DNA of 64,000 nt from Talaromyces rugulosus (taxonomy: Eukaryota; Ascomycota; Eurotiomycetes; Eurotiales; Trichocomaceae). Positions within the stretch are counted from its first letter, which is position 1; the number at the start of each line of letters is the position of its first letter. Both the position numbers and the translations under genes were made by a program. Under the pieces are notes generated by a model. It was given only the letters and a program-made list of their open reading frames with translations. It did no database searches and was not told where the DNA came from. Location of the stretch: assembly GCF_013368755.1 (NCBI RefSeq), contig NC_049561.1, forward strand, positions 1,116,001-1,180,000, written 5' to 3'. This document shows, in pieces, positions 11,367 through 22,283 of this stretch.

Positions 11367-11840
11367 CAGTAAACCCTGTTTATAAGCACTCACTTTTATA
11401 AGCACACCCGGTTATAAGCATATGAATCTCGTGTCAGAATTAGAATTACATACAAATATGCTTAACACCTGGTTATTACCCATGTGCTTAAGTTTTTGAT
11501 CTTTCCCATATAAATTTGCTTATAATCAGGTAAATATTTACTAAAAATAGGGATTTATATCCCTATTTTATTCTTCCCGAGAGATATATATATATAGATT
11601 CTACGCTACTAGGCCTCAAAGTCATCTCATAGTAATAAAATAAGAAAGAATAAAGATCTATATCACTCTTAAAGACAAGTCTAATAATTAAAAAAGCCTC
11701 TAATAACACTTCCGTATAAATTAACATCCATTTTCTATATAATTTCTATGTAAATCGGTCGCAGCTGGCCACAAGCATAACCTCTTTATAAGCACAAAAA
11801 GCCATGGTTTCCTTTATGTGCTTATAAACAGGGTTTACTG
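11367..11840. mobile_element. MITE with 23-bp perfect terminal inverted repeats and TA target duplication
   Basis: The element is 474 bp. Its left end at 11367-11389 starts CAGTAAACCCTGTTTATAAG. The right end at 11818-11840 is the exact reverse complement over 23 bp. TA lies on both sides (11365-11366 and 11841-11842), the target duplication of Tc1/mariner/pogo-type elements. TIRs beginning CAGTA also fit the pogo/Fot family. No transposase frame is present, so it is non-autonomous. TTATAAGCA-like motifs recur inside both ends (near 11396, 11412 and 11785), which could be subterminal transposase sites. The interior is AT-rich. The structure is clear; the family assignment is inferred. Confidence 0.88.
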
Positions 11841-13234
11841 TAATGCCAATGAAATAATAATTATAACTTATATGGCAAGTCTAACCGAGAAAATACCGAG
11901 AACTACCGAGAGATGTCCGTAGATTGGTTGTTATATGCAGGTTAGACAGAATGCGGAATAGAGAGAACCTTGAAGATCATGCGGTAGTAGCCAATGACAT
12001 CACTTAAGTGGACCTACTGTCTAGCAACTGGACGTACCATCTATCTATTCTTTTCTTTTTTTCTTTTTTTTTTTTTTTTTTGTTATTATGCTCACAGAGT
12101 TAAATCTCGTTTCGAATGAAAATGTCACCGTGTAATACAAATTAAATGCAATAGTATGTACTACTGCTTACTATATGTAGTACGAGTAAGGTTCTTCAAG
12201 GAAGCTAGCCATTTCCGGCTAGCTTATCTTGCAAGCTAGGCCCAAAACAGAAAAGCCGAGCAGCCGCTTTTCTACTAGATTTAGTACTACTGCATACACA
12301 GATAATGATTAAATAATAATGGAGAACAAGATCATGGCGTCAAAGCGATGATGTCACCGTGTCCAAGGGAATATAGTCACAAAGGCTGCTCAGGCGACTG
12401 GACTTTCCGACAAAATCCTGGACATTGCTCCCAACTGGGTCGCTTTTTGCGCTCGCGGAGACGCTGGAAAGAGGAGGCAAACACGGCAACCGAAAGAGCG
12501 ATAAAAAACCAGTTTGAGCCTGTCTTGGACCCTTTGATGGACCGAGCGACTCGCGCAAAGCAAGTTTTTTGGGCATGTTGGATCAATGGATTCCCTGGAT
12601 TTCTTGTTCTGGCGATGCTTTGCTACAGACAGGGCCAGGCTAGCCCCGGGCGGCCGATGTTCTAGGCTCCTGCCCCGGTGGACCGCCTGATGTCATCCAT
12701 TAACCTGACACTGTCATTACCGCTTACCACCGCTACCACCACTACCACCACTACCACTACTACCACCATGACTACGACCACCACCACCACTACCACTATA
12801 GTGCCAACCACTGCCAACCACCACACACAGCGAAAATAACCCTGCAAAGACCTGTTGCCACGTGATGTGTAACACGTCCCTCGCCGGCCTTGTTTCTTCT
12901 GCTGGACGCGCTGCCCGGCTAGACGAGCCCGAGGGAGGGAAAAAAAAAAGGGGAAGAAAACATCGCTAGTCTCACCCACATAGTACCCTGACAGCTCAGT
13001 CTTCTCCTGTCGATACAGCCTAGCGCCATTTATTTCAGCCCGCATCCTGTTTTTCTACTGTACAACAGTCCCGCTCCTGGAACTGCTTTTCCACCCCAGT
13101 GACTACTTGCCGCTTTGACCAAACTCAACCCCACAGTCGCTGGCGATTCTGGTTCAGGCCGGCTTCTCGTCTGCGTCGTTTGTTGACGATGAATGAGTCG
13201 GCACTCTTGATCCCGACCTAACCCTCAAAAAGCC
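11841..13234. other. Intergenic region with poly-T tract and ACC/CCA triplet repeat
   Basis: This is non-coding sequence upstream of the WD40 gene. It has a near-continuous T tract at about 12053-12081 and an ACC/CCA/ACT triplet microsatellite at about 12725-12797. Apparent ORFs over the triplet repeat are low-complexity artefacts. ORFs around 12340-12665 have no recognisable domain. The last few hundred bases are CT-rich, typical of a promoter and 5' leader. Confidence 0.45.
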
Positions 13235-16200
13235 ATGAAGTCGTCGCTGTACGATCGAATTCTGCACAGGGAGCTGGGCCACGGCCCCCGCAGTGCGGGC
13301 ATAAATGGCATCTACAGCGCCGCCGAGTGGATGGACAGTCTGGACATTGTCAATGAGCTCGGCGGCCATACTGGATGTGTCAATGCTCTCAGGTGTGTGT
13401 TTTCGGTCCTGACTTTAGTGAGGGCCTCTCTGGACTAACAGTCTCAGTTGGTCTCGGTCCGGACGCCTGCTGGCTTCTGGCTCCGACGACACCTGCTTGA
13501 ATATCTACTCGTACCAGCCCGAGTCGTCAACGGCTCCCTTCGCCCTGAGCACGTCCGTCTCTACTGGCCACAGGGCCAATATCTTCTCGGTCAAGTTCAT
13601 GCCGCACTCGGATGACCGCACCCTGGTCACTTGCGCGGGCGACTCCGAGGTCCGCGTCTTCGACGTCGAGCATTCTTTCCAAAAGAACGCTTCCGCCACT
13701 TCAGTTGCCGCCGCAAGAAGCAAGCGGATGACCGATTTCTTCACAGGAGTGCGCTATCTAGACCACTCAAATACTAACACCCGCGTCTACAGTTCCCATT
13801 CAGACCGCGTGAAGAGGATCGTGACAGAGTCGTCTCCGCATCTGTTTCTCACCTGCTCGGAAGATGGCGAAGTGCGCCAATGGGACCTGCGCCAGCCCAC
13901 GTCCGCTTACCCGGCGCCTGAGAGCGGTCATGGGCTCGCCTCATACAACCAACCCAGTTATGCTTCCAATGTGCCGCCACCTCTAATATCCTATAAGCGT
14001 CACAACCTTGATCTAAATACAATTTCCTGCTCTGCAAGCCAGCCGCACTACATCGCCCTGGGTGGCGCCCACTTGCACTGCTTCCTTCATGATCGTCGTA
14101 TGATGGGACGCGACCTGCTTGCCGAAAAGGGCCAAATGGACGGCTCCTCTCCGCTAGAAAGCACCCGCGATGACGAAGCCATGAACCGCGCAACACGATG
14201 CGTGCGCCGCTTTGCCCCCAAGGGCCAAAAAAGAATGAAACCCAAAGACAACGGCCATATAACCGCATGTAAAATCAGTGACGCCCGTCCAAACGAACTT
14301 CTCGTTAGTTGGTCCGGTGACCATATCTACACCTTTGACCTCGTCCGCTCCCCGGATGCCCGCGAAAAAGATGACAGCGTTATATCTTACGACACGTCGA
14401 GGAAACGTAAGCGTGGAAAAGTGTCTTCGTCGACTTCTCTTAACAGTGCAATCCGACACCACTCTCGCATGAGGTCTGAGGATGTAGGTCAAAGTGACCC
14501 CGAAATGTCATTTCACATTCGTTACAGAAACAGAGACTCGGAAGACATCCCAATAACATCATTGGCGGACGAGTCATTTCCCCCTAATGCACCAGAAGAA
14601 GCCGTCGATGATTCGGTACTGACTGACGCACAGAAAATGAGCTATGAAATTGCCAAAAGCTTAGTCAAATTGCGAAAGTACCTGTTTTCTCTCGAGTCAT
14701 CGATGCGCGAGACCACCCTATCTCAGTGGCACTACGATCTCACTCCGTACGAGCCGACCTTCACAGCCGCCCTAGACTATGCTTTCGCCTGTCTTATTCC
14801 AATGGATGATATCCATCGGTCGTGGAGGTACCCGATCAACCCTTCGCCGGACGAGGTGATTCGGCACCAAACGTTCAGGCGGCATCGTGAATCCGCACGG
14901 CGATTCGTCCAAGCTTCGGCTACTCTGGCTCACTTTCTAGGAAGCTGTGTCGAAGACTACGCCGAACGAGAAGATGTGCGAGAGGATTTATTCGAGACCA
15001 TAGTCCCCGCGCCGTCCGAGGATGGGAAAATCGACCCAGAGTCTCAGTTTGGATATGACTTTTTGAAAGCAATTCTGCTCTGGCTTAATGGCGGTCGAGA
15101 AACGCTCAAAGACGGATTTAAATTAAAACGCAACTCGCCACGCAATCGAAGGCGCTTTCCCATCCCGGACGATGGAGACGACCGCGCAATTGAAGACTAT
15201 CTTATACCGTACTTGCGAGAACTGGCTGGGTCGTCGCCCATTGTCGATGTCGATGCCTCGCGGTTCGAGCATGACGAATCACGGATCCTTTTCCCCACAC
15301 AACATGCTGCTGTCACCGCCTTTGAAAAAGCTATCAAATTATCCCTGGAGGAGTCGGACAACGCAGTCATTCACGAGGAAGAAGATGAAATTTCGGAGCA
15401 CGTAGTGCGTGCCTTGAATAGACAGGCGGCGAACAAGTATTGGGCGCTCCGAGTTGGCCGGGGTTTGTTAATGAGTGTGGGTGACGGAATCGATTTTGCA
15501 TTTGTTAACCGCGCATTTGGAGGATCGCCCGCTATCACCGGCCAAGACGACGACGACGATGATGAACGGATGCAACAGGATATCGACCCGGAAGATGAGT
15601 CGGAAGAGATTGAAGATTTCCGGCTGGTTTCCAACCGACGAAGAACACATCGACGTCGCCCTCATAATGTCACTCATCTCCATGCCCGCTCCAATATGTC
15701 TGAAGACGAGGATGACCATTTGGAGCTAGATAACGGCAATGCTAGCGACGGCGATGAAGAGGTTCTGGACTTTGACGACGATGACGACGACGACGAAAAT
15801 GATGGTAGCAACGAAGATAGCGACGATGACGATTCTGACGAATTTTTCCTCAGACGCGGCAGACTTGCAAATAGTCGGCATGGAGACAAGGTCGAGATAC
15901 AGGCACCTTGCGGCACTCCTGAAAATGTTTACAAAGGACACTGCAATGTCAAGACTGTTAAGGACGTTAATTATTACGGCTTGGACGATGAATATGTTGT
16001 CAGCGGGAGTGACTCTGGACACATCTTTATTTGGGATCGCAAGACTACCAAGCTGGTCAATATCCTTGAAGGAGACGGCGAAGTTGTCAATGTTGTTCAA
16101 GGTTGGTTTTTATTTTTTAAATTTTTTTCTTGTACGAACGCAGCTGACTGTATAGGCCACCCATATGAACCGACTCTTGCTTGCTCAGGCATAGACAACA

Positions 16201-16439
16201 CTATCAAGATTTTCTCGCCTGATCGACGATTGCAATATGACGCTCGACACGGCATCAACATTTTGAATCCGGATCACCCGGCCAATATGTTTTCAAGCCG
16301 CCCACAGAACAGCGCAGGCAGCTCGCAAGTGTTTGGACTGCGGAGTTGCAAGCGGATGAAGGACAGCTATCAAATCATGAGCCAAAATGACGCCGAGAGA
16401 CAAGGCGGCATGAGCGAAGCTTATATCACGGTATTTTAG
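13235..16439 (+). CDS. WD40 protein of the DCAF/WDTC1 type (CUL4-DDB1 substrate receptor candidate)
   Basis: Three exons (13235-13392, 13448-16101, 16156-16439) give 1031 aa. Introns are 55 and 54 bp; the second contains no stop and is recognised by its GT-AG ends and by restoring VVQGHPYEP. N-terminal WD repeats include GHTGCVNALSW, GSDDTCLNIYSY, GHRANIFSVKF and CSEDGEVRQWDLR. The last has the WDxR motif used to bind DDB1. The final repeats, VVSGSDSGHIFIWD and CSGIDNTIKIFSPD, lie after residue ~850. This layout, with first and last blades separated by a long insert, matches the WDTC1/DCAF6/DCAF8 group. The insert (~270-850) is helical to disordered with Asp/Glu-rich runs such as DFDDDDDDDEND. 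The likely role is a ubiquitin-ligase adaptor; targets are unknown. Confidence 0.88.
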
Positions 16440-16488
16440 TTCACTTTAGTTTCCAGTTTTGAAATTTCTAACACGCCCAAAGAGGAGT

Positions 16489-16656
16489 ATGCTGTCTCGC
16501 CTCGCTGCAACGCTAAGACAACGACATACCATGCCACATACAAATCCCGGCATGGATTCTGACGGCGCCACTATTGTGCTCGACGAAAACTGCACTGTAA
16601 GTTTTTTGGTCTTAATAAATCTGGGCAATGGCTAATATTTTGCATAGGTCATGTGA
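16489..16656 (+). CDS. Putative CaaX-terminated micropeptide, lipopeptide-pheromone-like format
   Basis: A short two-exon frame runs 16489-16596 and 16648-16656, with a canonical 51-bp intron (GTAAGT, GCTAAT branch, CATAG). It encodes 38 aa, or 24 aa from an internal ATG at 16531 (MPHTNPGMDSDG...). The spliced C-terminus is CTVM followed by TGA, a CaaX box with Met at the end, which is a farnesylation signal in fungi. The second exon supplies only Val, Met and the stop, so the CaaX exists only after splicing; unspliced RNA reads through to a different tail ending at TAA. Ascomycete a-factor-type precursors are 20-40 aa and end in CaaX, often with VM. The frame begins 49 bp after the WD40 gene stop, so it may lie in that gene's 3' UTR. 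Expression is unproven. Confidence 0.5.
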
Positions 16657-17007
16657 GTGCTCTTCTACTTCTATAGTAAATATGAACCCAACCATTGTTG
16701 GATTGTTGGTTAGCGTTGTGCATAGCTCTCCAAGACGAGAGCAGGAGTTATGGCTTATGGACAAAAATGACCACCAGATTGCGGCCATGGAGTACGGTGA
16801 ACATAATTAGTAGGAAACCAAAAAAAAAAATTAAATAATTACTAAACTGTAATATTATTCTGCAAGTTCAGAAAATTGTACAATACTTTGAGCAGATGAA
16901 TTAGCCAATCACAGGCTGTTATTCCATTTGATAGAGAATTTTCTCCGCAGCCCCTCCACATACATCCTTAATCTTCAATTTTCAACATTCAAACGATTGA
17001 AGGAAAA
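16657..17007. other. Intergenic region before the SET gene
   Basis: 350 bp, AT-rich, with an A10 tract near 16820. It should contain the promoter and 5' leader of the downstream SET gene. No other feature was seen. Confidence 0.4.
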
Positions 17008-18609
17008 ATGGATCCATCAACAGATCTGGTCCAGCAGATCACATCTATTTCCCAATCAATATACACTTCAGACCCGCACAACCCTCATTTATACCTTGCG
17101 CGAGGCAAACTGCACGCCCAGCTGGGCTTCCACGACCTCGCTGCGGCAGATGCATATCGCGCACTGACGCTTTTGGAAGGTGTTGTTGAGGAAGAGCCAG
17201 ATTGCGTGGAGTATGTTGCGAGGCGAAGGGCTAGTACTTTGACAGGAGAAAAAAAAGAGGAAAAAGAGGAAGATGATGATGATGATGATGATGATGGCGG
17301 GTTCGTACGGATTTCGCGAGACGAGTATGACGCCAATATCGCGCCGGTGTATGTCCTGCTCGTGCAGAGTCTGACGCAGTGCGGGTGTCTGCGTGATGCG
17401 TTTGAGTTTGGTAGTAGGGCAGCGCGCCATTTGCGTTTGCTGGGCGATCAACAATATGCAGACAGTATTGACATACTCGAGAAGAACGGACTTGGGCAAA
17501 ATCCAAACACCCTGCCAGCTCAGGGTTATGCGCGTCGCGTGCTGTATCCGTGGAACACGCATGAACCAGACCGCAAAGCACAGGAGACGTTGTCGCTACT
17601 GAATAAGAGACTGGAGACAGTGGCGCCGGCGTGCGAAGTACGCGCTGTGTCTTTGCCGGCGTTGCATGGCGAGAAGCTGCAAGAAGATGAAGAAAAAGAA
17701 GAAGGAGAAGTATCTGTACAGTTGGGCCTATTTGCCAAACGAGACCTCCAACCCGGCGAGATTATTCTGCGCGAATCGTCGCTCCTGACAGCGACGAACC
17801 GACTGCACGACGACCTGTGTGATGCGTGTAATGGGCCATTGCCTGGGCTGAGTGAAGCAGTCGCGTGTCAAGAGTGCGACGATACAATCTTCTGTAGCCA
17901 GACATGCCACGACCACGCGCAGGCTGTATATCATGCCGCCGTGTGCGGCCACGAAGGGCTGGAATCGCTGGGCAAGGACGTTGCTGATCCACAGGACAAG
18001 GCGGATTACCTCTATTTCCTGCTCCTCGGACGCGCAGTCGCCATGGCCGCGACACAGGACTGTCATCCGCTCGATCTGCCAGAAGTGAAATACATCTGGG
18101 GCGATTTTCACGAGTACGACTCTACCGAAAAAGATTTGCCGTTCTCCTTCCAACTCAGCATTCTCCAACCCATGCGCTTGCTGGAGGAAATGGGGCTGGA
18201 CCCATTCACCACGCTGGCTCGTTATGATACCTGGGTTCTGAACACGCTGTATGCCAAATTCCGCGGAACTGCGTCTGGTCGACTGTCCACGTGGGACGGT
18301 GGGCCAGAGGTTTGCGCTGTGCATCCATTGTGGTGTCTAGCGAACCACTCGTGCGATCCCAATGTGCGCTGGGAATGGGGTGGTGAGATTACCTTTATGG
18401 TTCGGAGGGAGGAAGAGAAGGCGGTTTGGAAACGAGGCGATGAGAAAAAGGAAGTATCGGCGGCGCTGCTTCGCAAGGATGAGGAGATTTTGAATCATTA
18501 CTGTGATATCGGGCTTGGTGTGCGGCAGAGAAGGGAATGGGCGCAGGGGGCTTTGGGAGGGTTGTGTCAGTGTACCAGGTGTAAATGGGAGGAGAAGCCA
18601 TCTAGCTGA
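17008..18609 (+). CDS. SET-domain protein with TPR-like N-terminus and MYND-type zinc finger
   Basis: A single exon of 533 aa. Residues ~1-60 resemble one TPR-like helical pair (LYLARGKLHAQLGFHDLAAADAYRAL). An acidic Asp/Glu stretch follows at ~80-97. The SET domain is split. Its first part starts near residue 235 (LGLFAKRDLQPGEIILRE). A Cys/His-rich MYND-like finger covers ~270-313 (CDACNGP...CQECDDTIFCSQTCHDHA). The second part carries ANHSCDPN at ~444 and LNHYCDI at ~495. The post-SET motif CQCTRC closes the protein. The architecture matches SMYD-like methyltransferases, which act on histone or non-histone lysines with S-adenosylmethionine. The key motifs are intact. The substrate is not predictable. 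Confidence 0.9.
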   Translation: MDPSTDLVQQITSISQSIYTSDPHNPHLYLARGKLHAQLGFHDLAAADAYRALTLLEGVVEEEPDCVEYVARRRASTLTGEKKEEKEEDDDDDDDDGGFVRISRDEYDANIAPVYVLLVQSLTQCGCLRDAFEFGSRAARHLRLLGDQQYADSIDILEKNGLGQNPNTLPAQGYARRVLYPWNTHEPDRKAQETLSLLNKRLETVAPACEVRAVSLPALHGEKLQEDEEKEEGEVSVQLGLFAKRDLQPGEIILRESSLLTATNRLHDDLCDACNGPLPGLSEAVACQECDDTIFCSQTCHDHAQAVYHAAVCGHEGLESLGKDVADPQDKADYLYFLLLGRAVAMAATQDCHPLDLPEVKYIWGDFHEYDSTEKDLPFSFQLSILQPMRLLEEMGLDPFTTLARYDTWVLNTLYAKFRGTASGRLSTWDGGPEVCAVHPLWCLANHSCDPNVRWEWGGEITFMVRREEEKAVWKRGDEKKEVSAALLRKDEEILNHYCDIGLGVRQRREWAQGALGGLCQCTRCKWEEKPSS

Positions 18610-18825
18610 AAGAGAGTTCAATGATAATCTAATAAGCTCATTGAAAGAGAAAAAAAAAACATGATTGTCTATAATTGGCATCAGCGTCAAGTCGTTTACA
18701 TGAATATCCTCCATCAAATAAAATAGACGCCAAGTTGCAAATGTACATGCGAGAAAAAAGTAATATACAGAAATGAATCAGATACTGTACAAAAGCTCAA
18801 ATGATGTATAGCCGGGACGAACGAA

Positions 18826-20335
18826 CTACTTCGCATGATCGACGAGGTCGCCGTAGACATCATCAGGGATTTTCCGCACAAATGAGACCGTTAGACTGAT
18901 AATCTTGTCTGCTTCGAGTGGTGGGAAAGATCGCAAAAGCTTGTTTGGACTGGTAGATGGTCAATAGCATTTCGATATATAGAGACAAAAAAAAAACATA
19001 CCTTTCGCTTTGCATAATTGCATCTCGCATGCGGTTTAGTTGCGCCACAATACAGAGAATGTTCAGATGAGGCCCGTAGGCAAATAGGAAATCCCAAAGA
19101 TGAAGGACCTCTGGCAAAGGCGGAGTGCAGGCACACAGAGTGAGCACTGACGGAAACGCATACAGCTCAGCCTGCATCCCCTTGGAGAAAAGATAGGCCG
19201 CCAGCTTTGGATCGACGATCTCTAGACAGCGATCAACCAGTCGCAGCCCCTTGTGCACCCCATCCATGGCGCCTCGCACATAGCCAGGGCATTCCTTGGT
19301 CACAAAGTAGTGAAAGAGCGCAAAGGCTTCGACCTCGCTGCGGGCGGCGTACAGAAAGGGGGCACAGAGGACGTTCATGCCCTGTACGTATATCGCACCT
19401 TGAGCTTTGGTATCGCTTTTTGCCGGTGGCTCTCCTTCAGCAGTCTCCTCTGTGATAGTGGGCGGACTGTCAATAGCCATTTCTAACATTTCTTTTCTTC
19501 TCGATGAGGGCCGTGACTGTGGTTTGGGATTCTGTGTATCGTGTAGCTTCCATGCAACTGCATTCAGTAACCGTATAAGACTGGCCTCGGTGACTCGGCG
19601 CTTGAACAACGGGTCGGTTGCAAGGGTGCGGAAAGTGTCGTTTCTGATTTTAGTATAGACTGGCGACCTTCCCCTATGGACAAGACCGAGGTATTCATCT
19701 GTCGGCACCGGGGGAATAGCGAACAGCGCCAACCAGAGGTATATTCGATGTGACGACTGAGGAAGTTAGCTGACATGCCATTCAACATCCTTTCTTTCTT
19801 GTTTTAGAAGAGGAAGAGAGAAAAAACCCACCATCCCATCAGTGTCAGCTTCCACCTTGTTCGACAGAACCATCAGCCTCAATTCCTGCAGTGTGTCGAG
19901 AAGCTTGCCATCGGCCGGGCCATCACGCAGCAGTGTTTCCAAACCGGTCCGTTTCATAAAATAACCCGACGATCCAGTCTTCCTGGCCGGCCGTTTCGCC
20001 TTTGGAGGCGCCGTTATCAATGGAGTCGCTATGCTAGACCCAGATTCGCTATTTGATCTCGCTCGCTGACGATTATTGTGCTGAGGTTCTGCATTCTGCT
20101 GCGAGCCAGTGCCAGTGCCAGTGGCATTAGGTGGCGTGTCACGCTGGCGCACACCGCTTCCATGTGCAATTGACGGCAAGGGCTGGCCAAACGTCGAGAA
20201 CGATGTCGAAGTGAGCGACTGGTGCGACTGATATTTGCGAAGTTTTCGAGGAGACTGCGGCGACGCGGGACCAGCGGCGGCAGTTGGTGCAGCAAACGAG
20301 GGAATGTTGGTCAGCGGCGAGGGCTTCGAAGCCAT
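18826..20335 (-). CDS. bub2: Bub2/Cdc16-type TBC GTPase-activating protein of the mitotic exit/septation checkpoint
   Basis: Three exons (20335-19832, 19756-19002, 18949-18826) give 460 aa. Introns are 75 and 52 bp. ATG 20335 is the first Met; the frame upstream begins only with GTG. The TBC domain begins at SHRIYLWLALF (~171). It has the arginine-finger motif IRNDTFR (IxxDxxR, ~205-211) and the glutamine-finger motif YVQGMN (~291-296). Bub2-specific stretches follow: RGAMDGVHKGLRLVDRCLE, ELYAFPSVLTLCACTPPLPE and LWDFLFAYG. The last exon restores the family end KLLRSFPPLEADKII...DLVDHAK. The N-terminal ~165 residues are Ser/Pro-rich and disordered, longer than in yeast Bub2. With a Byr4/Bfa1 partner it should switch off the Tem1/Spg1 GTPase at spindle poles. 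Confidence 0.93.
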
Positions 20336-20748
20336 GATGCCGATTGAAGACACAGCAAACGACTAGGTCACGAGAGCAACAGTGTGAGGATATCTTGGAT
20401 CGATCATCGCAGGTGTCGAAGCTTTGGGAGTGGATTGCGGGGTGCACGCGATCTGTCGCGTTAATTAATTGGGGAGGCGGCGGAGCGGAGCTGCGAGGCT
20501 GGGCGTTGGAATTCATGATTCTTGGCACGCATTTCTATATTTAACAACTCGCTTTTATTCTTAAAAATATTTATTTTTTATATAAGAATATATATGTATA
20601 TCAGTGCAAAAGTGAATATGTCATGTTGATTCTGCAAACCAATCATCAAGATTATATAAATTCAACAACTACATGAATAGTAACCAAATTAATAAAACCA
20701 GCCCCCCCCAACTCCAAAACCATGAATCATGCACTATTCTCAAGCTGT
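20336..20748. other. Intergenic region
   Basis: 413 bp between two minus-strand genes; it serves as the bub2 upstream region and the light-chain 3' flank. It contains an AT-rich stretch at ~20550-20700 and a C8 run near 20702. No other feature was seen. Confidence 0.4.
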
Positions 20749-21717
20749 CTAAGCTTTCGTAGGCGTGTCCGCTCTGTTCCCAGCCCCTGAACCATTATCT
20801 GCGCCCCCCATGACGCTGCTAACGAATTCTGGATACTGGAAAACTTCGCCTCGTTTCACTCCATTCAGACCTGCTGATTTCCCTTTGCCGCCAAATGCTC
20901 TTCGCCCCGTGAATCCACCGAGGACGTCGTCGACCTCTCTTTCAGTCAGCGGACTTTCTCCGGCTTCTGGGCTGGTGTGTAGAAGAGCGTCACGCAGCTC
21001 GGCAATGTCCACCTGTCCACTATCGTCATCGTCAAAGGCCGCGAAGGCGTTGAGCAGTTCTGTTCGAGAAGACAGCGGCGCCAGAAGTGATGAAATTGTA
21101 TTCAGAAATGTCGGTAGGTTCATTGTCTGTGCTGCTCCAGCCGGGAAAAATTGAGCTGTCGCACTGGACGACGAGTCCTGGCCTATATCAGATATTAGCT
21201 TGTGAATTCAATGCTAGATCAAATAATTTATACCCAGATTTGAGAGAATATCGGCGACATCGGCCCGATCGACATTGCCATCGTTGTCTCGATCGAGCAC
21301 TTGAAAAGCCTCTCGCATATCCCTCAACTGCGCCGACGGCAGCTTCGACAGAGTATCAGTGTTGCCCAGATTCGAACGCGACAGTCGCGACGCCGTCAAC
21401 GACGAAAAGCTTCCTCGCCCGTTGTTGGTATTCTTTGTAGGCGAAGCGGGTGGCTCGCGAAATCTGGGAGACCTCGGCGACGGAATCGGTTGGTTATCGT
21501 CTTCAACCACTGTTCCCTCCGTATCGCCGATAGTATACGACTGGTTTAGTTTGCTAGGCGACTGCACCGGTGTTGGGCCTCTTCCGGGAGAGCTGGTGGG
21601 AGTGCTTGCTCGGATCGCTGTTGTCGGCGAGCCGGGTGATGACGGTCGCCGAAAGGGAGAGGCTCGGGGGGAATTAAAGGATAGAGGAGATGGCTTGTAG
21701 GATGTATTCGAGTTCAT
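20749..21717 (-). CDS. Myosin II regulatory light chain-like EF-hand protein
   Basis: Two exons, 21717-21234 and 21182-20749, give 305 aa. The 51-bp intron joins SNLG/QDSSSS. ATG 21717 was chosen because the preceding in-frame sequence looks like a 5' leader. Residues 1-125 are Ser/Pro-rich and disordered with many SP sites. The first EF-hand is at ~135-163, with loop DRDNDGNVDRAD. A conserved linker NLPTFLNTISSLLAPLSS precedes a second acidic loop DDDDSGQVDIAEL. The C-terminal motif GGFTGRRAFGGK and QYPEFVSSVMGG match the filamentous-fungal regulatory light chain group (Rlc1/Mlc2 relatives). It probably binds the neck of myosin II and acts in the cytokinetic ring. The N-terminal extension is longer than in animal light chains (about 170 aa in total). 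Confidence 0.82.
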
Positions 21718-22283
21718 CTTGGTATCATTAGCTGTGTTTCTGTCTTTGCAATGCTGTTCTTCTCTTCCCTTGGTTGCTATAAGCCGCGGGGACTCAAGTG
21801 CTGCTTTCCTGTCGATCAAGAGCGAGCAAAACCCGAAAATGACGAGGCAACCGGGAGTATAAATTACTCAGTTTCACAAATTTGAATAAGTGCGTCGCAG
21901 TCGTAACGCGATAAGAATTCCTGGACGTTGTTGAGGTCAATCGGTGGTTGTTGACTGACGACATCGGCCGGAGAGCGGCAAAAGTAAACAAAGCGGTTGT
22001 CATGTCGGACCGGCCTCTTATTGGCCAAGAACCGCAAGTGGGGATTTAGGGCTTCAGCGTTCTCCGAAGGGGGAAAACTGGTTGACTACAGCTATATTTA
22101 TTATTTATTATTTAAAACGGCGAGTTAGATGATGAAATGGAATAATTAATATAATTTGCAACTGGCCTGATTGAAGTTGCCAGGCTTGCCGGTGGCTAGC
22201 GTTGATATATCTGATTTCCAACCGTTAATTATTCCAAGTACGGACTCCTATCGAATTATGAAATACTAAAAATCAATGCTGGT
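21718..22283. other. Upstream region of the light-chain gene
   Basis: 566 bp. It holds the promoter of the EF-hand gene and the 3' flank of the transporter relic. AT-rich at 22090-22160. No ORF with a domain was seen. Confidence 0.4.

Noticed and set aside
12662..13045. Minus-strand ORF with a long valine run
   Set aside because: It is produced by the ACC/CCA triplet microsatellite and not by a gene.
13849..14492. Antisense ORFs inside the WD40 gene
   Set aside because: They mirror a well-supported coding exon, so they are shadows.
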